From Cyanobacteria bacterium SZAS LIN-3 (GTDB taxonomy: Bacteria; Cyanobacteriota; Vampirovibrionia; Obscuribacterales; Obscuribacteraceae), in NCBI GenBank assembly GCA_018266215.1, contig JAFEAV010000031.1, positions 1-64,000 of the forward strand: a stretch of 64,000 nucleotides of DNA, read 5' to 3'. Under the pieces are notes generated by a model. It saw only the letters and a list, made by a program, of their open reading frames with translations. It did no database searches and was not told the origin of the DNA. Of the stretch, positions 57,589 through 64,000 are shown piece by piece. Both the position numbers and the translations under genes were made by a program. The stretch's first letter is position 1. The number at the start of each line of letters is the position of its first letter.

Positions 57589-59250
57589 TTAGCAAGTGCC
57601 GGCATCGATCCCCCCGCCAAAAATCTCCGGCCTCGGACCGGGCTCGTCGTGGCTGATAGGCACAAGTGAGATCAGGTGCGTGGGGGCGCCGGACCGGCTT
57701 TTGCCCCCGCTGCGGATTTTTTCGGAGAGGCCAAAGCCGGGTACCCAGAGGACCTCTTGGCTATCAGCCAGGACTGGAAACAGCCGCAGAGCAAGGATTT
57801 CATTGAGCGCGGGCAATAAGCTGCGAGCGCCGGCAAATAAAGTTTTGTTAGCATGCAGGTATTGCTTCAAGCGCACCGAAGCGGCCATACCGGCCGGATG
57901 CAGACGATCCCCGGGACGCCGGGGGCGGAAAACCAGCTGCTCACAGTCGATGTCGGACAGCCTCACCGGGACGGCAAACGAACTGCGACTGCGCTCCAGG
58001 CCGGCAAGCCGCTCGGGGTCAAGAGAAGCGGCTTCTTCAAGAGAGAAAGCAAAATTGAGCCAGGGTACCAGCGTCAAGGCCGAAGAACGGCCAGGTCTGG
58101 GCAGCTTCACCGGGACTGGCGACATAGCCTGGAAGCGCCCGAGATATTCGTCGTCGGTAGCCTCAAGTTCATATTGAGGCTTAAGCAAAATACTATCTTT
58201 GTCCACAAGCAATTCCTGATTTTCACCCAAGCTAAGTCTCGCGGAAAAATACCGGTCCCGGGAGGCACTCGCCTGACGCATCAGCTCCAGGCAGCGGCGC
58301 ACACGCTGGAACGAAGGCATAATGCCGGCTGCCTCCATATAGGTAGCGATTACCCGGCCGATCAAAGCCTCATGCTCTCCTTCCAGAACGCTTATCAGGA
58401 GCCGATTTCCCCGTCCCAGCGCCCGCTGATAGAGCTGCAGGGCACAGTCGGCCATGTAGTCGTTTTCCGACTCAATGGTGCGACGGAAATGCTCAATATT
58501 AGTGAGAACACCGGGGAAGCGCTCCTTTAAAGGTCCCATAATCTGCGCCCGCAGAAAATTGCGACTGTATTTGCTGTCGCTGTTGCTGCTGTCAAAGCGA
58601 GCGCTGATGCCCTTTTCCTCCAGATACTCCTCAATCTCACGCCGACTGGTGGACAGGAGAGGTCGCAACAAAATGGGCCAGAGAGACGCTTCCATAGGCC
58701 TGGCCGCGGCCATGCCGGCCAGACCGCGCAGGGCAGTACCGCGCACCAGGCGAAAGAGCAGGGTCTCCACCTGGTCATCAAGATTATGGGCTGTCACTAT
58801 ATATGGTGCGCTGACCTGCTTGGCCAGCTTGATCAGTGCCTCATAGCGCGCGCTGCGCAGCTGGGCTTCCGACTCGCCCACATCCTCCAGATCCACCGTA
58901 TAAATCGGCACGGCCAGCTGCTGACAGAGTTCGCGGCAAAATTGCTCATCGGCGGCGGACTCGGCACCGCGCAGATGATGATTGACATGACAGGCCGAAA
59001 GCTCGAGAACCAGCCCGCTAACGGCAAGGCCTTCCTGCCTGCGCCGCAGCATTTTCTCACGCAAAGCCACCAGAGCAAGCAAGAGCGCAGTAGAATCGGT
59101 ACCGCCGGACAGACCCAGGATCAAGCTGACGCCGTCAAAGATTGCTTCAGGCTCGTCTTCAGAGGGATTGAGGCCCGTGACCTGTTCGCGCCCCCGGGCG
59201 GCGACCAGACAGTCCGACAGACTCTTCTCCACACTATCTTCAAATGTCAT
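57589..59250 (-). CDS. tilS: tRNA(Ile)-lysidine synthase
   Basis: 553 aa, ATG 59250 with AGGAT 4 bases upstream. The PP-loop LGLSGGTDSTALLLAL (ATP-binding) is in the N-terminal half, followed by ACHVNHHLRGAESAADE and VTAHNLDDQVETLLFRL. The C-terminal TilS-C region continues to the end. It converts C34 of the CAU-anticodon tRNA-Ile to lysidine so that it reads AUA. It is longer than the E. coli enzyme. A CAU tRNA lies about 1 kb away on the same strand. Confidence 0.94.
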   Translation of the reverse strand: MTFEDSVEKSLSDCLVAARGREQVTGLNPSEDEPEAIFDGVSLILGLSGGTDSTALLLALVALREKMLRRRQEGLAVSGLVLELSACHVNHHLRGAESAADEQFCRELCQQLAVPIYTVDLEDVGESEAQLRSARYEALIKLAKQVSAPYIVTAHNLDDQVETLLFRLVRGTALRGLAGMAAARPMEASLWPILLRPLLSTSRREIEEYLEEKGISARFDSSNSDSKYSRNFLRAQIMGPLKERFPGVLTNIEHFRRTIESENDYMADCALQLYQRALGRGNRLLISVLEGEHEALIGRVIATYMEAAGIMPSFQRVRRCLELMRQASASRDRYFSARLSLGENQELLVDKDSILLKPQYELEATDDEYLGRFQAMSPVPVKLPRPGRSSALTLVPWLNFAFSLEEAASLDPERLAGLERSRSSFAVPVRLSDIDCEQLVFRPRRPGDRLHPAGMAASVRLKQYLHANKTLFAGARSLLPALNEILALRLFPVLADSQEVLWVPGFGLSEKIRSGGKSRSGAPTHLISLVPISHDEPGPRPEIFGGGIDAGTC

Positions 59251-59351
59251 GGCTATCCTGAATGTGGCAATTGCCGGAGAAAAATAGGAGAATTAAGCTA
59301 TGTTAGCAGCGTTTTTCCAGACAGGCAGCAGGCATACCACAGGCACGTAAA

Positions 59352-60182
59352 TTGAGCACTTTCAGGTCCAGGTTACACTCCAAAAATCGACTCGCCCCCT
59401 GGCTTCTAAGCCTGGCGCCCATTCTAGCCCTCAGCTGCCCGCTAGTCGGGGCCGGCCCGGCGGTGGCCGATGAACCGCTCAAAGGCAATGTGGAAGAAAC
59501 CGGCGTGGCGCCCCCCGAGCCTGTTTTTAACCCGGAAGTGCCCATGGCCGTGCCGGTAGTCAAACCCAAGAAGCTCAAGGCACGGGCCGACGACAATACG
59601 CTCAAGGGCGAGGCCGATGACTCCGGCGGCGGCGACCTGCAGGGCATGCGGGGCCAGACCGATGATTCCGGCCCGCTGCGCGGCTCCGCCAGTCAGGACG
59701 GCAGCGCGCCGCTCAAGGCCACCCTGACCCAGGACCAGCTGCAATCGGAAGACCCCGACGCCGACGACCAGATGCTTTCGGTGGAATGGGACAAATGGCA
59801 CAACCGCCTCCTCTGGGCCATCCAGTCGGGCGTGCAGGAAATCGTCAACAGTCCCGAAAACATGGTGCCGCACTTCGATCCCCAGCGCGGCAAAGTCATA
59901 CTTTCGCCCAATATCCCCCTGGGTACCAAGGCTACTTTCTGGGTCAAGGTGAGCAATGACCGCCGCGTGCTCGACGCCAGAATCGTTGTCTCCTCCGGCA
60001 ACCAGGGTTACGACAAGGCGCTTCTGGACGCTATTTACTCCCTCGACGGCAGCGGCATCCTGCGTTATCCGGCCGGTTCCAAACGCCGGGTTGTCAACGA
60101 AGCGGCCAGCATTCTCACGTCCGACAAGGGCGGCCGCGAATTCTTCAAATTTGGCGACGTGGAAAAATACCGAGCGCCTTAA
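59352..60182 (+). CDS. Exported protein with TonB-C-like domain
   Basis: 276 aa from TTG 59352. The N-terminal positive region and hydrophobic stretch (about 14-40) form a signal peptide (ending GPAVADE). Residues 40-125 are an imperfect Pro/Gly/Asp repeat (PLKGNVEETG, TLKGEADDSG, PLRGSASQDG). The C-terminal region (about 145-265) contains KATFWVKVSNDRRVLDARI and SGNQGYDKALLDAI, resembling the TonB/TolA C-terminal fold. A cell-envelope linker is suggested; no TonB complex genes adjoin. Family call is by pattern only. Confidence 0.65.
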   Translation: MSTFRSRLHSKNRLAPWLLSLAPILALSCPLVGAGPAVADEPLKGNVEETGVAPPEPVFNPEVPMAVPVVKPKKLKARADDNTLKGEADDSGGGDLQGMRGQTDDSGPLRGSASQDGSAPLKATLTQDQLQSEDPDADDQMLSVEWDKWHNRLLWAIQSGVQEIVNSPENMVPHFDPQRGKVILSPNIPLGTKATFWVKVSNDRRVLDARIVVSSGNQGYDKALLDAIYSLDGSGILRYPAGSKRRVVNEAASILTSDKGGREFFKFGDVEKYRAP

Positions 60183-60225
60183 CTGCTGTTCCAGTTGCTC
60201 GTATAGATTTCTCGGTTTAAAAAAA

Positions 60226-60298
60226 TGGCACAGGCGGGAATCGAACCCGCGACCTGGCGGTTATGAGTCGCCTGCTCTACCAACTAAGCTACCATGCC
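60226..60298 (-). tRNA. tRNA with CAU anticodon (Met elongator or Ile2)
   Basis: 73 nt cloverleaf. Acceptor GGCATGG / CTGTGCC, D-stem GCTT / GAGC, anticodon loop CTCATAA (CAT anticodon), T-arm CGCGGGTTCGAATCCCG, discriminator A, no encoded CCA. It lacks initiator features. The anticodon arm GGCGACTCATAACCGCC closely resembles that of E. coli tRNA-Ile2, whose C34 is modified by TilS (encoded at 57589). Methionine and isoleucine versions share the anticodon, so identity is open. Confidence 0.9.
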
Positions 60299-60383
60299 AT
60301 ATATCTAGATTATCCGAAGCCGCGCCTGTACGTGTCAAGCAAATTTCAAGAGGTAGATTGATTGTTACGGCGGCAAAGTCCGC

Positions 60384-61370
60384 TCAAACAAGCGCCCTGG
60401 TGCTCGTATACCAGTCAACAAACGCCTTAACACCCTGATCAAAAGAGGTTGCAGGATTGTAACCAAGTACGGCCCGGGCGTGATCAATGTCGGCATAGGT
60501 GTAGGGCACATCGCCGATTTGCATTTCTTTGTGCACGATATTAGCCGTCTTACCCAGGTGCTTCTCCAGGGAGCGCACCATATCGAGCAGCACCACAGGC
60601 TCACCACGACCGAGGTTGATGATGTCATAACCGCCAAAGTCATAGGTCATGGCCGAGCGAATACCCGCCACTATGTCCCCGACAAAGGTGTAGTCACGCT
60701 TGCTGCTGCCGTCGCCAAAGAGCTCAACAGTCTTGCCCTGATCAATCAGGTGACAGAATTTGTGAATAGCCAGATCCGGGCGCTGACGCGGTCCAAAAAC
60801 GGTGAAGAAGCGCAGACAGACGACCTGCAGACCACGGGTGTGATGGGCGGCGTAACACTGCAATTCATTGGCGGCTTTGCTGGCGGCGTAGGGGGAGAGC
60901 GGCTGGTCCACGCGGTCGGTTTCTTTGAACGACTCGCCGGAACGGGCACCGTAAACCGAACTGGAGGAGCCGAAAACCAGCCTGGTGCGATCGGCGTGCG
61001 GCAAAATGCGGTCAATCAGCTTCTGACTGCCGTTGACATTCACATCCATATAGAGGGCGGGGTTAACGAGCGACGGACGCACCCCGGCCATGGCCGCCAG
61101 GTGCACGACAACATCAAAAGGACCATGGCTGAAAAGCATATCCATGGCTTTGTCATCGCGCAGGTCGCCTTCCACCAGGGTGTAAGCCGGGTGCTTGAGG
61201 AAGCCGGCCACATTGCCTCTTTTGACCTGGGGATTATAAAAATCGTTGAAATTATCAAGGACGAAGACGCTGTCCCCGGCCTCTAGAAGGCGCTCGGTCA
61301 GATGACCGGCGATAAATCCGGCACCGCCGGTGATGAGGACCTTGCGACCGCCTGCACTTTTATCCGGCAC
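60384..61370 (-). CDS. NAD-dependent sugar-nucleotide epimerase (UDP-glucuronate 4-epimerase-like)
   Basis: 328 aa from GTG 61370, which overlaps the upstream TAG by one base. Extended SDR with ITGGAGFIAGHL, the VLDNFNDFYNPQVKRGN block of the UDP-glucuronate/galactose epimerase group, FGSSSSVYG and YAASK (YxxxK). The C-terminal VFGPRQRPDLAIHKF fits the same group. It probably makes a precursor for capsule or cell-wall glycans. Coupled to the gene upstream (amidotransferase-type hydrolase). Confidence 0.9.
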   Translation of the reverse strand: MPDKSAGGRKVLITGGAGFIAGHLTERLLEAGDSVFVLDNFNDFYNPQVKRGNVAGFLKHPAYTLVEGDLRDDKAMDMLFSHGPFDVVVHLAAMAGVRPSLVNPALYMDVNVNGSQKLIDRILPHADRTRLVFGSSSSVYGARSGESFKETDRVDQPLSPYAASKAANELQCYAAHHTRGLQVVCLRFFTVFGPRQRPDLAIHKFCHLIDQGKTVELFGDGSSKRDYTFVGDIVAGIRSAMTYDFGGYDIINLGRGEPVVLLDMVRSLEKHLGKTANIVHKEMQIGDVPYTYADIDHARAVLGYNPATSFDQGVKAFVDWYTSTRALV

Positions 61371-62146
61371 TATTTTCGACCGCCTCCGGGCATCTGGGCA
61401 CTGTTTTGAACGCCCGAAGCAGCGGGCGTTGCACCGCGCCTTTCTCGGGCGGCGGAAATCAATCGGTCAAAGAGCGGCTTATTTGTCTCGTAATCGCGCT
61501 CGGGATGCCACTGCACACCAACCACAAAAGCGCTGTTCTCAAGCTCAATTGCTTCAATAACGCCGTCATCGGCCAGGGCAGTGACTTTCAGCCCACGACC
61601 CAGGTCCTTGACGCTCTGGTGGTGCGAGGTGGGCACGGCAAATCTTTCGCGGCCATAAACACCGGCGATGACCGAATCTTTACTCAAAATCACATCATGC
61701 TTGTTGTAGCCGGTCTTCCAGCCATCGACGCTGGAGTGCTCGACCGAGGAGTCGCTGAAGGACGTCTTGATGTCCTGCACCAGGGAGCCGCCCAGCTCGA
61801 TATTGAGCAGCTGAGCGCCGGCACAGACGCCAAGCAGAGGCATGTTCGCCTGCTTCAATGTTTCGCGCAAAATATTCAGGTCAAATTCCTGACGGCGGCC
61901 GCTGGTCAGCTCTACCGTGGCGTCGGGCGCTTCTTTATATAGACTGGGGCAATAATCGAGGCCGCCGATGAGCATTACTCCATCCAGGCGCTGCATCACA
62001 TAAGCCAGATCCTCGGCCGGCATGGGCGGCAGGAGCACCGGGATGCCGCCGCTTTTGACAATGGCGTCGGTGTAGGTCGTCTGGATTTTGGCTTCTTCGG
62101 GCGGACCCGGCTTGATATCTAGATTGATGCCGATTAATGGTTTCAT
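61370..62146 (-). CDS. Class I glutamine amidotransferase-type gamma-glutamyl hydrolase (peptidase C26)
   Basis: 258 aa, ATG 62146. The PuuD/C26 pattern is seen: IGGLDYCPSLY, catalytic Cys in LLGVCAGAQLLN, and His/Glu in GVQWHPERDYE. Homologues hydrolyse gamma-glutamyl-GABA or similar gamma-glutamyl amides. The Pro/Gly-rich C-terminus (about 240-258) is extra. Its coupling to the epimerase gene is unusual for a polyamine-pathway enzyme, so the substrate may differ. Confidence 0.87.
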   Translation of the reverse strand: MKPLIGINLDIKPGPPEEAKIQTTYTDAIVKSGGIPVLLPPMPAEDLAYVMQRLDGVMLIGGLDYCPSLYKEAPDATVELTSGRRQEFDLNILRETLKQANMPLLGVCAGAQLLNIELGGSLVQDIKTSFSDSSVEHSSVDGWKTGYNKHDVILSKDSVIAGVYGRERFAVPTSHHQSVKDLGRGLKVTALADDGVIEAIELENSAFVVGVQWHPERDYETNKPLFDRLISAARERRGATPAASGVQNSAQMPGGGRK

Positions 62147-62268
62147 GACCTTGAGGATTCCTGTATGAAGCGATTGGCATATTTTACCGTGAGAGAGGGT
62201 CTTGCCTACCAGATCTTGCCCAAATGCCCCCTATAATTTGACCAAGCAACATGAAAAGGAAGAAAAGC

Positions 62269-62877
62269 ATGGCCACTGTGGAAGAACTGCTCAAATCGGT
62301 AAGCGCCTGGCAAAGCGGCCACTTCTTGTTATCAAGTGGACTGCATTCGAGTGAATATATGCAGTGCCAGCGAGTCTTGCAATATCCGGAATACGGTCAG
62401 AAACTGGCGGCCGAACTGGCGGAGAAGATCGTCGCCGCCGGCATCAAGCCCCAGGTGGTAGTCGGCCCGGCACTGGGGGCGGTGCATCTGGAAGTGTTCG
62501 TCGCCATCGCTCTAAATAATTTGCTGGCAGCCGAGAACGGCTCCCAGGTGCGCGCGGTCTTCGCCGAGCGGGCGGAAGACGGCATCAATTTTGCCATCCG
62601 CCGCGGTGTCGAACTGGCCCCGGGAGAACGCGTCCTGGTCGTCGAGGACGTCACCACCACCGGTGGCTCCGCCAAACGCGTTGTTGAGCTTGTAAAATCC
62701 ATGGGAGCCGCACCTGTAGCGGTTGCGGCAATCATTGATCGCAGCGGCGGCAAAGCCCAGTTTGATCTGCCCTTCATCAAACTCATCACCCTCGACATTC
62801 AGACGTTTGAAAGCAGCGTCTGCCCCATGTGCCAGGCCGGCGGCACGGCCATCAAGCCGGGCAGCAGCAAGAAATAG
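62269..62877 (+). CDS. pyrE: Orotate phosphoribosyltransferase
   Basis: 202 aa. I chose ATG 62269 (AAGGAAG 6 bases upstream) over ATG 62251. The PRPP-binding VLVVEDVTTTGGSAKR motif and the N-terminal GHFLLSSGLHS segment (usual orotate-side loop) are present. It joins orotate to PRPP to make OMP in pyrimidine synthesis. No other pyr genes adjoin. The stop abuts the stop of the convergent TPR gene with no spacer. Confidence 0.93.
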   Translation: MATVEELLKSVSAWQSGHFLLSSGLHSSEYMQCQRVLQYPEYGQKLAAELAEKIVAAGIKPQVVVGPALGAVHLEVFVAIALNNLLAAENGSQVRAVFAERAEDGINFAIRRGVELAPGERVLVVEDVTTTGGSAKRVVELVKSMGAAPVAVAAIIDRSGGKAQFDLPFIKLITLDIQTFESSVCPMCQAGGTAIKPGSSKK

Positions 62878-63990
62878 TCAGTTGCTTTTACGTTTGCTTG
62901 GCGCCAGGGTCTGCAACGCCAGCTTCACTTCATAGTCGGTGGGCAGCATCTGGCGACAGGTGAGCAATTCGGCGATTGCCCCGGTATTATCACCGGCGTC
63001 TTTCAGCTCCATTGCCAGTGCTTTGTGCAACTGGGCATTTTTAGAATCGATCTGAACAGCCAGCCTGTACTCGGTGACGGCTGCGTGATGGTCACCGTTT
63101 TTGCAATAGACCCAGGCCAGATTGGCGTGCGTATCAGGATCGTTAGGGGCCAGGCTGACGGCCTGTCTTGCTTCCTTCAAAGCCTCGTTCATGCGCTTGG
63201 TGGAAGCCAGTGCCCAGGACAGACCTACATGTCCTTCCGAATAATCAGGGTCAAGATCACAGGCGGTCATGAGCTCGCTCACCGCCGGCTGCCAGCGGTT
63301 CATCTTGCCCAGAGCCAGTCCGTAACGCGCATGGACAATGGCATCCTTGGGGTTAAGCTCAATCGCCTTGCGATACTCCTCAATAGCTTCATTGGGTAAC
63401 CGGTCGGCGGCGTAACACTGCGCCAGTATCAAATGCGGTATCACAAGCTCTTTGTTCAACTTGGAGGCTACCTTGCATTCCATCACAGCCTGACGCGGCT
63501 GACCCATCATGCGATAACACTCGGCCAGATAGGCATGCGCCAGAGCATTGCCGCTGTCGATTTTCAAAGACTGACTGTATTCATGTTTCGCTTCTTCATA
63601 ACGGGACAACATGCGCAGTGCTTCCGCCCGCATGAAGTGCCCGTCTCCGGTGGTGGAACGGATGGCGAGCATCTTGTCGAATTCTTTCAAAGCTTCAGAG
63701 TAATCGGCCATACCCATGAGAATTTTGCCCAGCATATAGTGAGCCTTGAAATTCTCGGGATCCGACTTCAGCACAATCTCAAACTCAATCAGTGAATTGG
63801 TGTAATCATGCCGATTGAAGAACATATCGCCCAGTTTTGTGTGGCGCTCAATCTCTTTGTTTTTGTCTTCTTTTATGGTGTCGAAGGCTTTTTCCAGCTG
63901 CGGATCAGGCTTTGGTGTCACGCTCTGCTTCGAAGGTCCAAGGTCCAGGGCCTCATCGGTTATTTCCGCCTCTTCCCCGGTATTTTTCAC
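62878..63990 (-). CDS. TPR-repeat protein (start may lie beyond window edge)
   Basis: 370 aa from GTG 63990, but the frame stays open to position 64000, so the real start may lie outside. At least seven TPR motifs fill residues 45-350 (AHYMLGKILMGMADYSEALK, AHAYLAECYRMMGQPRQAVM, THANLAWVYCKNGDHHAAV). Charged N-terminus, no signal peptide seen. It is probably a protein-binding scaffold. Its end abuts pyrE. Confidence 0.85.
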   Translation of the reverse strand: MKNTGEEAEITDEALDLGPSKQSVTPKPDPQLEKAFDTIKEDKNKEIERHTKLGDMFFNRHDYTNSLIEFEIVLKSDPENFKAHYMLGKILMGMADYSEALKEFDKMLAIRSTTGDGHFMRAEALRMLSRYEEAKHEYSQSLKIDSGNALAHAYLAECYRMMGQPRQAVMECKVASKLNKELVIPHLILAQCYAADRLPNEAIEEYRKAIELNPKDAIVHARYGLALGKMNRWQPAVSELMTACDLDPDYSEGHVGLSWALASTKRMNEALKEARQAVSLAPNDPDTHANLAWVYCKNGDHHAAVTEYRLAVQIDSKNAQLHKALAMELKDAGDNTGAIAELLTCRQMLPTDYEVKLALQTLAPSKRKSN

Positions 63991-64000
63991 CCCAGCCGCT

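Noticed and set aside
60226-60298. Initiator tRNA-Met
   Set aside because: The first base pair is a normal G-C and the anticodon stem lacks the three G-C pairs of initiators.

Overview
The window looks like chromosomal DNA of a non-photosynthetic relative of Cyanobacteria, of the Melainabacteria/Obscuribacterales kind. This is inference. It rests on moderately high G+C, many Ser/Thr kinases and TPR proteins, an atpD/atpC pair away from the other ATP synthase genes (the cyanobacterial arrangement), a GyrA-box variant of the cyanobacterial type, an RpaB/PhoB-like response regulator, and no photosynthesis genes. About 50 protein genes and one tRNA fill almost all of the sequence. I see no rRNA, insertion sequence, prophage or CRISPR array.

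Layout. 1-7.2 kb (minus): cobalamin-dependent methionine synthase (cut by the window start), a PstS-like lipoprotein, two overlapping membrane-anchored Ser/Thr kinases and a small acidic protein with its own terminator. 7.3-13.2 kb: a beta-hydroxyacid dehydrogenase, a zinc-finger membrane protein, a zinc-ribbon/kinase/TPR receptor overlapping a PlsC-type acyltransferase, and a secreted helical protein. 13.2-17.6 kb: cystathionine gamma-lyase/synthase and cystathionine beta-synthase, divergent from a methylmalonyl-CoA mutase catalytic subunit. 17.6-25.4 kb: a GT2 glycosyltransferase, a sugar-nucleotide SDR, and WG-repeat, DUF4239 and TPR proteins. 25.6-32.6 kb: a response regulator, an LRV-repeat protein, gyrA and lysS. 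32.5-37.7 kb: an OmpR-type regulator divergent from two overlapping histidine-kinase genes. 37.9-45.8 kb: two GT-C-like membrane proteins, a caspase-like TPR protein and a secreted/membrane protein. 45.8-50 kb: DUF1292 protein and K+ channel; atpD-clpP-atpC. 50-55.4 kb: Ser/Thr kinase, phosphodiester glycosidase, aldehyde dehydrogenase and a Flp-type pilin. 55.4-64 kb: ftsH, tilS, a TonB-C-like protein, a CAU tRNA, an epimerase, a class I amidotransferase hydrolase, pyrE and a TPR protein.

The most unusual system is the histidine-kinase pair at 33318-37675. The two proteins share one architecture and align without gaps through the key boxes, but they have lost opposite halves of the catalytic machinery. 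The first keeps every ATP-binding motif but has Glu (residue 515) in place of the phospho-accepting His. The second keeps the His (505) but has lost the N-, G1- and G2-box residues. With the genes overlapping by 4 bp and an intact response regulator 91 bp away, this looks like an obligate trans-phosphorylating two-gene histidine kinase. A second notable feature is a divergent ClpP-family peptidase, with its catalytic triad kept, placed between ATP synthase beta and epsilon with a 1-bp overlap.

Connected metabolism: MetH, cystathionine beta-synthase and the gamma-lyase/synthase set the fate of homocysteine, and MetH and the mutase both need cobalamin. Signalling is dense, with four Ser/Thr kinases, two response regulators and the split histidine kinase. 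Two of the kinases and a TPR protein share an N-terminal two-helix plus PH-like module.
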